Source of the DNA: Pseudomonas tructae
Lineage (GTDB): Bacteria > Pseudomonadota > Gammaproteobacteria > Pseudomonadales > Pseudomonadaceae
Assembly (NCBI RefSeq): GCF_004214895.1
Contig: NZ_CP035952.1
Span: 2,614,501-2,678,500, forward strand
Reading direction: 5' to 3'
DNA length: 64,000 nt
The position numbers and the translations under genes were made by a program. Below the pieces are notes generated by a model. That model worked only from the letters and a program-made list of their open reading frames with translations, did no database searches and was not told the DNA's origin. Numbering within the stretch: position 1 is the first letter of the stretch; each line of letters starts with the position of its first letter. Shown here piece after piece: positions 1-9,107 of this stretch.

Positions 1-1243
1 TCACCTCAACCTGCACACACGCCTGCTGCACCGCGCGCAAAACCTCGCAATCCTCCTCGCAACACGCCAGCAACTCCCCCAGCAACACCCCGAACGCCAG
101 CACTTCGATCCTCTGCAACGCGGCGGCTGCCACGCTGCCATCAAGCGGATGGAACGACGCCGCACCAAAATCCCCCAGCAAGCAATCGCCATCCTCATCA
201 CACAGCACGTTGTGCGCATACAGGTCGCCATGGGTGATGCCATGCCCGTGCAGGTGCGCACCGACCGAGGCAAGTCCACAGGCCAGGCGCCGTACGCAGG
301 CCAGGCTCAAGCGCCGCTGCGGCGGATAGCAATCGCGGGTGCACGAGTCCAGGCTCGGCGGCCCGGCGAGGTTGAACCAGCTCGGCTCGATCAACTGCAT
401 CACCAGCGCCGGTAGTTGCTGCGGGTGGTTGTCGATGCGCCCGGCCAGGCGCACCAGTTGCGGATGATCGCCCGCCGCAATGCAGGCGCTCATTTCGTTG
501 AGCGGCAAGCCGTCGCTGGTGATCTCGCCCTTGTACAGCTTGACCGCCACCGGCGCGCTCTGCTGTTGCCAGCGGGCCTGGTGGATGACCCCGGACGCGC
601 CCTGGCCCAACACCTGTTCAAGCGTGATGTGCTGCCAGTCAACGACCTGGCAATGGCCTGGATCTGCCGGCGTGCAGAAACCCGCCGCCATGGGGTTGCC
701 GGCGTACGCCAGCCAGGCCAGGCGCGGCATTTGCAGCAGCCACTGGGGCAGGGCCGGCAAGCGGTTGGCGGACAGGCGCAGCAGCTCGAGCCTGGTGCAG
801 CGTGCAAGGGCCGCCGGCAGTTCACTCAAGCGGTTACCGGCCAACATCAGCTTTTGCAGCTCGCTGCAGTTGCCCAGCGCCTCGGGCAAGGTCTCGATGC
901 GGTTATCGGTCAGCACCAGGGCGCGCAAGCGCGGCGGCAGGGCGGCGGCGCTGACCTGCTCGATCTGGTTGCCCTTGAAGCCGACCATTTCCAGCATCGG
1001 GCACTGGCCGATGCTTTCGGGTAAATGGCGAAAGCGGTTTTGCGAGCAGAACAACACTTTGAGCTTGTGCAGGCGGCCCAGGTCCTCGGGCAAGTCGCTC
1101 AGGCGGTTACCGGTCAGGTTGAGCACTTGCAGGCTGTCGGCCAGGTCGAAAATTTCCCGCGGGAACTGCTTCAGTCCGCAGGCCAGGTCGAGGCGGGAGA
1201 TGCCCGCCAGGCGGCCGGCTTTGAGGTCTTCAAGGGTATGCAT
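1..1243 (-). CDS. Leucine-rich-repeat protein kinase fusion (C-terminus cut by window edge)
   Basis: The reading frame runs from ATG at 1243 off the left edge, giving 414 visible residues. Residues about 15-185 are tandem leucine-rich repeats of the LxxLxLxxNxLxxLP type (for example LQVLNLTGNRLSDLP near 38-52). They are followed by a protein-kinase-like domain from about 205. Kinase landmarks are intact: glycine loop GQGASGV at 213-219, VAVK lysine at 235, catalytic loop HGDLYAHN at 338-345 and DFG at 358-360. It is therefore probably an active Ser/Thr-type kinase whose LRR part recognises a partner. No signal peptide or membrane segment is seen, so it is probably cytoplasmic. It is divergent from prpE with about 140 bp between the starts. 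The substrate is unknown. Confidence 0.85.
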   Translation of the reverse strand, partial: MHTLEDLKAGRLAGISRLDLACGLKQFPREIFDLADSLQVLNLTGNRLSDLPEDLGRLHKLKVLFCSQNRFRHLPESIGQCPMLEMVGFKGNQIEQVSAAALPPRLRALVLTDNRIETLPEALGNCSELQKLMLAGNRLSELPAALARCTRLELLRLSANRLPALPQWLLQMPRLAWLAYAGNPMAAGFCTPADPGHCQVVDWQHITLEQVLGQGASGVIHQARWQQQSAPVAVKLYKGEITSDGLPLNEMSACIAAGDHPQLVRLAGRIDNHPQQLPALVMQLIEPSWFNLAGPPSLDSCTRDCYPPQRRLSLACVRRLACGLASVGAHLHGHGITHGDLYAHNVLCDEDGDCLLGDFGAASFHPLDGSVAAAALQRIEVLAFGVLLGELLACCEEDCEVLRAVQQACVQVEV

Positions 1244-1384
1244 GGGCGTGGCGACAGGCTCGAAATTGGACGGCGCCCATCATACCGGCAAGATGCGACT
1301 TAAGTCCCATGGCAGACTGGCCGCTGCAGTCCATACTCGAAGCTCGCCCTTTATTAATAACAACAAGTTCAGGGTTTCCAGTCG

Positions 1385-3274
1385 ATGACCTATCAGCACA
1401 GCTATGCCCGCTCCATCGCCGACCCCGCCAGTTTCTGGGCCGAACAGGCTGACCACCTGGCCTGGTACCGCAAGCCCCGACAAACCCTTAGTGAAAATGC
1501 CGATGGCAGCCACCAGTGGTTTGCCGACGGCCAGCTCAACAGCTGCTACCTGGCCCTCGATCATCAGATCGAGCAAGGCCGTGGCCAGCAGACTGCGCTG
1601 ATCTACGACTCGCCGGTGACCGGCAGCCAGCAACAGTACACCTACGCGCAATTGCGCGATGAGGTGGCGCGCCTGGCCGGGCTGTTGCGCGAGCTTGGGG
1701 TAGAGAAGGGCGACGGGGTGATCATCTACATGCCCATGGTGCCCCAGGCGGCCATGGCCATGCTCGCTTGCGCACGCATCGGCGCGGTGCATTCGGTGGT
1801 GTTCGGCGGCTTTGCCGCCAACGAGCTGGCCCTGCGCATCGACGATGCCCGGCCCACGCTGCTGCTCACCGCTTCCTGCGGGCTGGAGTTCGACCGGGTC
1901 ATCGAATACAAGCCGCTGGTCGATCGCGCCTTGCAACTGGCCACGCATCAGCCACGCCAGGTGTTGGTGTTGCAGCGCCCGCAAGCCCGCGCTGCGCTGC
2001 TCGAAGGCCGTGACCTGGACTGGCTCGATACCGTCGCCACAGCCAACCCGGTGGCACCGGTTGAGCTGGCAGCCGCCGACCCGCTGTACATCATGTACAC
2101 CTCCGGCACCACCGGCAAACCCAAGGGCATCGTCCGTGAAAACGGCGGCAACGCCGTGGCCCTGGGGTTTGCCATGCGCCATATCTATGGCATGCAGGCC
2201 GGCGACGTGTGGTGGGGGATTTCGGATGTCGGCTGGGTGGTCGGCCATTCGCTGATCGTCTACGGGCCGCTGATGAACGGTTGCACCACCGTGTTTTACG
2301 AGGGCAAGCCGATTCGCACGCCGGATGCCGGTGCCTACTGGCGGGTGGTCGAGCAGTACCGGGTCAACGGCCTGTTCTGTGCACCCACCGCCATGCGCGC
2401 GATCCGCAAGGAGGACCCTGACGGCGAGCTGTTGCGCCGCTATGACCTGAGCTCCCTGCGCCAGTTGTTCCTGGCCGGTGAGAAGCTTGATTCCAGTACC
2501 CATCAGTGGCTGGAGGCAACCAGCGGCAAGGCTGTGCACGACCATTGGTGGCAGACCGAGACCGGCTGGCCGGTGACCGCGCCGTGCATGGGCCTTGAGG
2601 GCAGTGCCGCACGGCCGGGCTCAAGCAACCGGGCGGTGCCGGGCTATCACGTGCAGGTGCTGGACGACGATGGCCACTTGCTCGGCGCCAACCAGCAAGG
2701 CTCGATCGTCATTGCCTTGCCATTGCCCCCGGGCTGCAGCCAGACCTTGTGGGGCGATCACTCGCGTTATCTGGAGGCGTACCTCAAGACCTACCCGGGC
2801 TATTACCATACCGGCGATGGCGGCTACCTGGACGAGGACGGTTTTGTCTACATCATGGGCCGCACCGACGACGTCATCAACGTCTCGGGGCATCGCCTGT
2901 CCACCGGTGAGATGGAAGACCTGGTGGCCCGCCACCCGGCGGTGGCCGAATGTGCAGTGATTGGTGTGCACGATGACATCAAGGGCCAGGTACCGTTGGC
3001 GCTGGTGGTGCTCCAGGGCGGCCAGGACATCGCTCAGGCGCAGTTGCAGAGCGAGCTGGTGGCCAGTGTGCGCGAGCAGATCGGTGCCCTGGCGTGTTTC
3101 AACCAGGTGCGGGTGGTCAAGCGCCTGCCCAAGACCCGTTCGGGCAAGATCTTGCGCGCGGTGCTACGCAAGATTGCCGATCAGCAGCCCTATACCGCGC
3201 CCTCGACCCTGGATGATCCGGCGGTACTGGTGGAGATCGAGGCGGTGCTGGCGAGCCTGGCGCGGGTTGGATAG
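1385..3274 (+). CDS. prpE: Propionate-CoA ligase (propionyl-CoA synthetase)
   Basis: This 629-residue acyl-CoA synthetase of the ANL superfamily activates propionate (and poorly acetate) to the CoA ester with ATP. The AMP-binding loop YTSGTTGKPKG lies near residues 238-248, and the C-terminal catalytic lysine is in SGKILR near 585-590. The N-terminal ACAS-type segment (YARSIADPASFWAEQADHL) and the length fit PrpE. Acetyl-CoA synthetase is usually about 650 residues and starts differently, so Acs is the less likely alternative. The gene stands alone: no prpBCD genes of the methylcitrate cycle are adjacent. It is divergent from the LRR-kinase gene, and a small conserved gene follows on the opposite strand 8 bp after its stop. 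Confidence 0.9.
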   Translation: MTYQHSYARSIADPASFWAEQADHLAWYRKPRQTLSENADGSHQWFADGQLNSCYLALDHQIEQGRGQQTALIYDSPVTGSQQQYTYAQLRDEVARLAGLLRELGVEKGDGVIIYMPMVPQAAMAMLACARIGAVHSVVFGGFAANELALRIDDARPTLLLTASCGLEFDRVIEYKPLVDRALQLATHQPRQVLVLQRPQARAALLEGRDLDWLDTVATANPVAPVELAAADPLYIMYTSGTTGKPKGIVRENGGNAVALGFAMRHIYGMQAGDVWWGISDVGWVVGHSLIVYGPLMNGCTTVFYEGKPIRTPDAGAYWRVVEQYRVNGLFCAPTAMRAIRKEDPDGELLRRYDLSSLRQLFLAGEKLDSSTHQWLEATSGKAVHDHWWQTETGWPVTAPCMGLEGSAARPGSSNRAVPGYHVQVLDDDGHLLGANQQGSIVIALPLPPGCSQTLWGDHSRYLEAYLKTYPGYYHTGDGGYLDEDGFVYIMGRTDDVINVSGHRLSTGEMEDLVARHPAVAECAVIGVHDDIKGQVPLALVVLQGGQDIAQAQLQSELVASVREQIGALACFNQVRVVKRLPKTRSGKILRAVLRKIADQQPYTAPSTLDDPAVLVEIEAVLASLARVG

Positions 3275-3282
3275 GGCGCCTG

Positions 3283-3678
3283 TCAGTCCTCCAGGTCTTC
3301 CTCGCTCATCCATTCCAGCGCATCGGCCAGTGCCACCTCGGTGACCCACTGGCTGAAGCTTTGGGTCACCTGTGCATGGCTCAGGCGTTCACGCAGCTCC
3401 AGCTTGTCGGCAAACGAAAGGTGCACGGTGATCACCTTGTCCTCGATCACCCCGTCGCGCACCACGAAGAAGGCGAAGTCTTCCCGGTCCTGGCGGCGGG
3501 CGAACAGGTACACCTGGAAGTCTGCCCCGGTCTCCTTGGCGAAGGCGCGGGTGGCAAAGGCGTTCTTGCCAAGGTCCGGCGCCTGTTGCAGCGACGCCTG
3601 GGTGTCGCAGAAGTACCAGGGTTCCCAATCGGTCAGGCCCTTGTGAATGAACCAGCGGTAGGCAAGCGGGTAGGGCAT
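3283..3678 (-). CDS. Conserved hypothetical protein, 131 aa
   Basis: I do not recognise a family. The protein is soluble, with no signal peptide or membrane segment. It is rich in aromatic residues at the N-terminus (YRWFIHKGLTDWEPWYF) and very acidic at the C-terminus (MSEEDLED). The composition and the alternation of short predicted strands and helices resemble small SMI1/Imm-type folds, but that is only an impression. It lies tail-to-tail with prpE, 8 bp away, and follows an AraC-type regulator gene on the same strand by 12 bp, so it may be the last gene of the azlC-azlD-regulator unit. Codon use matches the neighbours, so it is likely a real gene. Confidence 0.6.
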   Translation of the reverse strand: MPYPLAYRWFIHKGLTDWEPWYFCDTQASLQQAPDLGKNAFATRAFAKETGADFQVYLFARRQDREDFAFFVVRDGVIEDKVITVHLSFADKLELRERLSHAQVTQSFSQWVTEVALADALEWMSEEDLED

Positions 3679-3690
3679 GGGGTCAGTCCG

Positions 3691-4521
3691 TCAGTGAGTG
3701 CAGGCGCGCCGATACTCGCCGGGCGTTACGCCATAGGCTTGCTTGAATTGGCGGTTCAGATGGCTCTGGTCAGCAAAACCCAGGGCGAAGGCGACGTTGA
3801 ACGGCAGGCAGTCGTTTTTCAACAGCTCGCGGGCGCGGCTCAAGCGTCGTTGCTTGAGCCAGGCATGGGGCGGCAAGCCCGTGGCCTGGCGGAACACCCG
3901 GGCAAAGTGAAACGGCGAAAGGTTGACCGCCGTGGCCAGCTCCTCCAATGACGGCGGATATGCCAGGCGGCTGTCCATCAATTCCTTGGCCCGGGCCACG
4001 GCCCCGGGCTCGTTGCCTGGTGCTCGGGCCTCGCCGCTACGAGCGTGGCGCTGCACCAGCAGCAACACGGCTTCGCGCCAGGCAGTCTGTTGTTCCAGGG
4101 CGCTGGCACCCTGTTCGGCCGAGCAGTGCAGCCAGCTGAACGCCTTGGCCAGTTGTGGGTCGTGCAACACGCTGGCGTCGAAGCGCGGCAGGCCGTCGCG
4201 CTTGAGCTCCAGCTCGTCGAGCACCCCAGTGATGCGCTCGCAGTCGGGATAGAAGCCACGATAGCGCCAACCGTCTTCGCTGGCCTTGGCGCCGGTGTGC
4301 AGCTCGTCGGGGTTGATCAGCACCATGCTGCCTACCGGTGCCAGGTGTTCGCTGCCTCGGTGCCAGAAGCGCTGGGCGCCGGATTCGATGATGGTGATCA
4401 CGTAGCCTTCATGCACATGGGGGGCAAAGCGCTGCTGAAAATAACGCGCATGCAGCATTTCGGTGTCACCGAGCGCCGAGGCTTGCCAGAAACGCGTCTG
4501 TTCCTTGTGTGCAGGGTTCAT
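3691..4521 (-). CDS. AraC-family transcriptional regulator
   Basis: The 276-residue protein has an N-terminal cupin-like AraC sensing domain (HVHEGYVITIIESGAQRF near 35-55) and a C-terminal double helix-turn-helix (SLEELATAVNLSPFHFARVFRQATGLPPHAWL, then FNVAFALGFADQSHLNRQFKQAYGVTPGEYRR). I chose the ATG at 4521 rather than a longer GTG-initiated form because it overlaps the azlD stop in an ATGA arrangement. That points to translational coupling in an azlC-azlD-regulator operon. By context it probably controls the AzlCD exporter, but the effector is not visible from sequence. Confidence 0.85.
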   Translation of the reverse strand: MNPAHKEQTRFWQASALGDTEMLHARYFQQRFAPHVHEGYVITIIESGAQRFWHRGSEHLAPVGSMVLINPDELHTGAKASEDGWRYRGFYPDCERITGVLDELELKRDGLPRFDASVLHDPQLAKAFSWLHCSAEQGASALEQQTAWREAVLLLVQRHARSGEARAPGNEPGAVARAKELMDSRLAYPPSLEELATAVNLSPFHFARVFRQATGLPPHAWLKQRRLSRARELLKNDCLPFNVAFALGFADQSHLNRQFKQAYGVTPGEYRRACTH

Positions 4522-4841
4522 GGGCTGCCGTTCAACCACCAACGAAAGACAAAGAAGAAAGCCATGCTCAGCAGCATGCTGATCAACACGCTACGGGTCA
4601 ACAAAACCAGCGCCACGGCAACAATCGATCCGCTCAGGTAGGGGTTGCTCAGGCTCAGGTCGAGCTGGTGCCCGGGCAGGAAGACGATTGGCCCGCAGAT
4701 CGCGGTGAGCATGCCGGGTACGGCGAAGCCAAGAAACTGCCGGGCATTGGAGCTCAGGCGCAAGGGCAGGCGTGGCTCCAGAAAGGCATAGCGATTGAGG
4801 AACACCAGCAGGCCCATACCGATAATCAGGGCGAAGATCAT
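4518..4841 (-). CDS. azlD: AzlD-family branched-chain amino-acid exporter small subunit
   Basis: A 107-residue membrane protein with about three to four hydrophobic segments (MIFALIIGMGLLVFLNRYAFL, then the FLGFAVPGMLTAICGPIVFL region, then IVAVALVLLTRSVLISMLLSMAFFFVF). AzlD pairs with AzlC in the inner membrane and is known in other bacteria for export of branched-chain amino acids and analogues. The start at 4841 overlaps the azlC stop by 4 bp, and its stop overlaps the next regulator start by 4 bp, so the three genes are translationally coupled. A longer upstream start at 4970 would lie inside azlC and was rejected. Confidence 0.88.
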   Translation of the reverse strand: MIFALIIGMGLLVFLNRYAFLEPRLPLRLSSNARQFLGFAVPGMLTAICGPIVFLPGHQLDLSLSNPYLSGSIVAVALVLLTRSVLISMLLSMAFFFVFRWWLNGSP

Positions 4842-5536
4842 GCGCGTGCTCCACTGAACTTCTGGCAGATGAAACCGGCGCTCATGCCCAGCAGGCCGGC
4901 GGCGACCAGGCCGATGTCCCAGTGCCAGTAACTGAACAGCACCGAGCAGAACAGCGACACCGCCACGCACACCACCGTCGACAGATTGCGCACCAGCGGT
5001 GCGATCAGGGCGACGAAGGTGGCGACGATGGAGAAGTCCAGGCCCAACTGGTCCAGGTGCGGGATGTTCTGGCCGAGGATGATCCCGGCCAGGGTGAACA
5101 GGTTCCAGGCAATGTAGAAGGTCAGGCCCACCCCCAGGGCGTACCAGCGGTTGAACTGCTGCTTGTCGTACTGGCTGGTGAGGGCAAAGAATTCGTCAGT
5201 GAGCAAAAAGCCCAGGCCCAGCCGCCAGCGGGTCGGCAGGCCTGACAGTACCGGACGCATCGACAAGCCGTAGAGCAAATGCTGAGAGGTCAGCAGCAGG
5301 GTGGTCAGCAGGATCGAGAACAGGTTGGCGCCGCCCTTGAGCATGCCGATCGCCACCAGTTGCGCGGCCCCGGCAAAGACAATGGCCGACAAGCCCTGGC
5401 CTTCCCAGGGAGTGAGGTTGGCTTCGATGGCCATGGAACCTGCGAGCAGGCCCCAGGGCGCGACAGCCAGGGACAACGGCAGGATGGCGATGGCGCCACG
5501 GGTAAAAGCCTGACGGGCAAACGGCGGACTGGACAT
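4838..5536 (-). CDS. azlC: AzlC-family branched-chain amino-acid exporter large subunit
   Basis: A 232-residue polytopic membrane protein of the AzlC/YgaZ family, the large subunit of a two-component amino-acid exporter. Family features visible include FTRGAIAILPLSLAVAPWGLLAGS near the N-terminus, the FAGAAQLVAIGML segment and the FLLTDEFFALTS loop. About six to seven membrane segments are apparent. I chose the start MSSPPFARQ at 5536; an in-frame ATG at 5593 would add 19 residues not expected in the family. It is the first gene of azlC-azlD-araC-type regulator. Confidence 0.88.
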   Translation of the reverse strand: MSSPPFARQAFTRGAIAILPLSLAVAPWGLLAGSMAIEANLTPWEGQGLSAIVFAGAAQLVAIGMLKGGANLFSILLTTLLLTSQHLLYGLSMRPVLSGLPTRWRLGLGFLLTDEFFALTSQYDKQQFNRWYALGVGLTFYIAWNLFTLAGIILGQNIPHLDQLGLDFSIVATFVALIAPLVRNLSTVVCVAVSLFCSVLFSYWHWDIGLVAAGLLGMSAGFICQKFSGARA

Positions 5537-5632
5537 GGACGGCGGCAACGACAAATGAACAAGGCTGTACAGCATGCCAGAGCCATGGGCCACTGGCTTG
5601 AACGATCTTGCTGTCAGCGCCGGCGCCCAGGG

Positions 5633-6397
5633 TCAATATTGATTGTTGACCAGGCGCCGCTGCGCCGCGATGCAGCCATTGATCTCCACCGCTTTTTGCC
5701 AGTAGGCCTTGCTCTGCGCCGGGTCGGCGCTGGCCAGCAGGCGGTAGGCCTCGGCCTGGTAGTCGCGCTGGCGGCCCCACTGCATGGCCAGGCCTTGTGG
5801 TTTTTCGCGGTGGCACAACAGGCGCACAGCCGGTTGCGGGTAGTAGGAGGCGTAGAGGCTGGCCATGTTCGGCACGCTTTCGAGGGCGGCGCGATACTCG
5901 CTGCGGCTATAGCTGGGGCACCAGTTTTCAATGCCCAGGGCTGCTGGAGCGAAGCCCTGGTTCATGCTGGCTTCGAGCAGCGGGCAGGCGGCTTCGGCGA
6001 TCTGCGCGGCAGGCAGGTAGGTGATGTAATAAAGCGCCAGGCGATACTGGGCCACCGGATGATTGCGGTCTGCGGCTTTTTTCAACAGGCTGACCGCCGG
6101 AGCCAGGGTGCGGCCCAGGGCCTGGCCTTGCTGGGCGAGGTCCTGGTCGGTGGTGCTGGTCTTGAGGCTGAAGCTGGCGTTCTGGCTGTCGGCCTGTTCC
6201 AGCAAGGTCAGGGCCTGGCGGTATAACAGGTCGGCATGTGGATCGATCTGCACGCCGGCTGCCAGTGCCGACGCAGGTAGCACGACAGCGAGCAGGCCGT
6301 GCAAAAGGGGCGAGCGGATCAAATAGGTGCCTCTGCAATTCGGGGCTGGGCGGGGTTGCGTGTTGCCTTTGAGACGACGGCGCTGTTCAGGGTTCAA
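5633..6397 (-). CDS. Exported Sel1/TPR-like repeat protein
   Basis: 254 residues. A hydrophobic stretch near residues 27-46 (LIRSPLLHGLLAVVLPASALA) looks like a signal peptide; the true start may be the downstream methionine-free region or an alternative codon closer to it. The mature part is alpha-helical with Sel1/TPR character (AAVSLLKKAADRNHPVAQYRLALYY, ACPLLEASMNQGFAPAALGIENW). Such proteins act as periplasmic scaffolds, but no specific partner is indicated. It is flanked by azlC and a lysE-type gene on the same strand with gaps of about 80-100 bp, so it is probably transcribed alone. Confidence 0.65.
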   Translation of the reverse strand: MNPEQRRRLKGNTQPRPAPNCRGTYLIRSPLLHGLLAVVLPASALAAGVQIDPHADLLYRQALTLLEQADSQNASFSLKTSTTDQDLAQQGQALGRTLAPAVSLLKKAADRNHPVAQYRLALYYITYLPAAQIAEAACPLLEASMNQGFAPAALGIENWCPSYSRSEYRAALESVPNMASLYASYYPQPAVRLLCHREKPQGLAMQWGRQRDYQAEAYRLLASADPAQSKAYWQKAVEINGCIAAQRRLVNNQY

Positions 6398-6478
6398 TCC
6401 GACTGTCCATAGTGTGGCTGGCCTGGGATGTGGCGCGTCATTCTACCCGCCCGGGCCCGCGCCCGGAAGCGTAGCCCG

Positions 6479-7102
6479 TCAGGGCAGCAGTTGCCCAAGG
6501 TTATAACCCAGGCCCACGACTGCGATGAGCAACAGTACCACCGCGCTGATGGCACTGATCAGGCGCCGGTTGATGCGTTCGGCCAGGCGTCCGATCGCCA
6601 GGATGTAAAGGCCCAGGATTCCCAGGTCGAGCACCAGCCAGACCAGCGCCAGTAGCATCAGGCTGTGGCTGAAGTGCTCGGTGACCTGGATGAACTGCGG
6701 GAAGAAGGCGACGAAGAACAGAATGTCCTTGGGGTTGGACAGGCCGATGGCAAAGCCTTGCCACAAGCCACCCTGACGAGGCGCCAGGGGCTCGGCTGCA
6801 GCGGCGGGTTGGCGCAGTTCGGCCAGGGCGCTCAAGCCCAGGTAACCGATGAACAGGCAGCCAAACAGGCTCAGGGCGCTGAGCAGCAGCGGGTTGAGGG
6901 CGGCGCTGCTGATGATCAGCAGCGCCGCCAGGGCAATCAGCACCAGCGACGCGCCGTTGGTGCCCAGGGCGGTCAGCAGCGCCTGTTTGCGCCCGGCGCG
7001 GGCGGTGGTGTTGACCACCAGTGCCACCACCGGGCCGGGGCTGGCAATCAGCAGCAGGACAGTCAGAGCATAGGTGGCAAGCAGGGCACTGTTCATCGGC
7101 AT
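6479..7102 (-). CDS. LysE/RhtB-family amino-acid exporter
   Basis: A 207-residue inner-membrane protein with six hydrophobic segments. It carries the family hallmark SPGPVVALVVNTTARAGRKQALLTALG near residues 20-46 and the GLSNPKDILFFVAFFPQF motif near 130-150. Members export amino acids and derivatives such as homoserine, threonine or lysine; the substrate here cannot be told. It is divergent from a LysR-type regulator (start 7208), the usual arrangement for a regulator that controls its exporter neighbour. The intergenic space is about 105 bp. Confidence 0.88.
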   Translation of the reverse strand: MPMNSALLATYALTVLLLIASPGPVVALVVNTTARAGRKQALLTALGTNGASLVLIALAALLIISSAALNPLLLSALSLFGCLFIGYLGLSALAELRQPAAAAEPLAPRQGGLWQGFAIGLSNPKDILFFVAFFPQFIQVTEHFSHSLMLLALVWLVLDLGILGLYILAIGRLAERINRRLISAISAVVLLLIAVVGLGYNLGQLLP

Positions 7103-7207
7103 GTCTCGGCGTTTTTATCAGGAGCGGCATTCTCGGCAGGCCCCATCAGGTTGTAAAACGCCTGTTACTGTGGCTTTCTATTAGTTTTACTCATGCTTTG
7201 GGCGACC

Positions 7208-8107
7208 ATGACCGAACGCATCCCCGCATTGCCAGCCCTGAGGGCGTTCGAGGTGGCCGCGCGCTATGGCTCGTTCACCCGCGCCGCTGAAGAACTGGCC
7301 CTGACCCAAGGCGCCATCAGCCATCACATCAAGACCCTCGAAGGTCTGTTCGACTGCGCGCTGTTCGAGCGGCGCGGGCCGAAAGTGACGTTGACCGAGC
7401 CGGGCCGGCTGCTGGCCCAGGAGCTCAAGGTCGGCTTCAAGATCATCGAAAACGCCTGTGGCCTGCTCAAGCAGGACCGCCAGCATCTGCGTCTGAAAGC
7501 GCCCTCGACCCTGACCGTGCGCTGGTTGCTCAGGCAGTTGGCGCTGTTCAAGCAAGGTGCAGAGCACCCTCAGGTGCAACTGAGCAGCGTGTGGATGGAC
7601 ATCGACACGGTGGACTTCTACAGCGAGCCCTACGACTGCGCAATTCTCCTGGCAGACGGCCATTTCGGCGCAGACATCGCCAGCCTCAAGCTGTTTGACG
7701 AATGGCTGGTGCCGGTGTGCCAGCCCGGTTACCCGGCAGACCTGGCCCGCTGCGAGCTGCTGCACCCCTCGCCGGATCGCCGTGACTGGCGGCGTTGGTT
7801 GAAACGGGCGGGGGGCGCAGGGGTCAACCTGGAGCGTGGGCAAGTGTTCGATACCCTGGATCAGGGCATCTCGGCGGCCCAGCAAGGCCTGGGCGTGGCC
7901 GTGGTCGACCTGCTGCTGGCCCGTGGCGAACTCGACGCCGGGCGCCTGGTTACGCCCTTTCCCCAAGCAGTGGCCACGGGCGAGGGCTACTACCTGGCCT
8001 GGCTACAGGCCAGCCCCAAGGCGCGCCAGGTCCAGGCACTGGGTGAATTCTTGCTGGAAAATGTGCCGCAGCGGCCCAGTCACGGGCTGGATTATTTATA
8101 TGACTAA
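7208..8107 (+). CDS. LysR-family regulator (GcvA type)
   Basis: 299 residues. The N-terminal winged helix-turn-helix (LPALRAFEVAARYGSFTRAAEELALTQGAISHHIKTLEGLF) is typical of the GcvA/AmpR-like branch. It is followed by a substrate-binding domain (SSVWMDIDTVDFYSEPYDCAILL). I chose the start MTERIPAL at 7208; a TTG/ATG start 15 bp upstream is in frame but less likely. It is divergent from the lysE-type gene and probably regulates it. Its 3' end overlaps the next, convergent LysR gene by 4 bp. Confidence 0.88.
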   Translation: MTERIPALPALRAFEVAARYGSFTRAAEELALTQGAISHHIKTLEGLFDCALFERRGPKVTLTEPGRLLAQELKVGFKIIENACGLLKQDRQHLRLKAPSTLTVRWLLRQLALFKQGAEHPQVQLSSVWMDIDTVDFYSEPYDCAILLADGHFGADIASLKLFDEWLVPVCQPGYPADLARCELLHPSPDRRDWRRWLKRAGGAGVNLERGQVFDTLDQGISAAQQGLGVAVVDLLLARGELDAGRLVTPFPQAVATGEGYYLAWLQASPKARQVQALGEFLLENVPQRPSHGLDYLYD

Positions 8108-8994
8108 TATTGCGGCAGCACCCGCGTGCTCATGAAGTCGATGAACACCCGCAGCCGTGGCGGTACCTGCCGCCCGGACGGCCACAGCAGGTAGAAGCTG
8201 CCGCGCCGCTCCATATAGTCATCGAGCACCGTCACCAGCTCACCGCGCTGCAGCTGCTGACGCACGGTGAAATCCGGAATGCAGGTAATGCCGCGATCAC
8301 GCACGGCAAAGCAGATGCGCGTGTCGACGTGATTGCAGACCATCGACACCGGGATCTGGTATTCACGCCCGGCCGGTTCCTGGCGCAACGGCCATTGTTC
8401 AAGCTTGCCGGTGCTGGGGAAGCGGTAATGCAGGCAGGTGTGTCGGGCCAACTGGTCGGGGTGGGTAGGGGTGCCATTGTTTGCCAGGTAGGTCGGTGAG
8501 GCCACCAGGACATGATGGAAGTGGCCGAGAAAGCGCGCGCTCAGGCGCGAGTCGCTGGGCGTGCCGCCACGCATCACCACATCGAACCCTTCGCCGATGA
8601 TATCGACCATGCGGTCGTCGAAATCCAGGTCCAGTTCGATGGCCGGGTACTGGGCCATGAACTCGCTCAAGGCCGGCATCACCAGTGCGGTTACCTGCGG
8701 CAGGCTGATACGCAGGCGCCCGCGCGGCACCTCGCGGGCCTGGGACAGTTCCAGCTCGGTGGCTTCGATCTCGGCGAGGATGCGCCGGCTGCGTTCCAGG
8801 AACAGGTTGCCCTCGGCGGTCAGGGTGATGCTGCGCGTGCTGCGGTGAAACAGACGCACCCCCAGGCGGCTTTCCAGGCGCGCCACGCGCTTGCCAATGG
8901 CCGAAGCACTGACCCCCAGCGACTGGGCGGCGCCGACGAAGCTGCCGGTTTCCGCCACCTGCACGAACACCACGAAACCACTGAGGCTATCCAT
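8104..8994 (-). CDS. LysR-family regulator
   Basis: 296 residues. The helix-turn-helix is in DSLSGFVVFVQVAETGSFVGAAQSLGVSASAIGKRVARLE, followed by the standard effector domain (LRISLPQVTALVMPALSEFMAQYPAIELDLDFDD). The start is at 8994 (MDSLSGF); the open frame extends upstream to 9069 but the extra 25 residues are not LysR-like. It is divergent from an MFS exporter (start 9108), which is probably its target. It is tail-to-tail with the preceding LysR gene with a 4 bp overlap. Confidence 0.88.
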   Translation of the reverse strand: MDSLSGFVVFVQVAETGSFVGAAQSLGVSASAIGKRVARLESRLGVRLFHRSTRSITLTAEGNLFLERSRRILAEIEATELELSQAREVPRGRLRISLPQVTALVMPALSEFMAQYPAIELDLDFDDRMVDIIGEGFDVVMRGGTPSDSRLSARFLGHFHHVLVASPTYLANNGTPTHPDQLARHTCLHYRFPSTGKLEQWPLRQEPAGREYQIPVSMVCNHVDTRICFAVRDRGITCIPDFTVRQQLQRGELVTVLDDYMERRGSFYLLWPSGRQVPPRLRVFIDFMSTRVLPQY

Positions 8995-9107
8995 CTGCGT
9001 TCCCTGATTGCGGACGTCAATGTCCGTTATGAGCGGAATTGTACTCGTCTTTTTCCGTAGTCGCCGCAAGCTTAAGGTTTGCCCATCTTTCCTACAGGAG
9101 TTTCACC

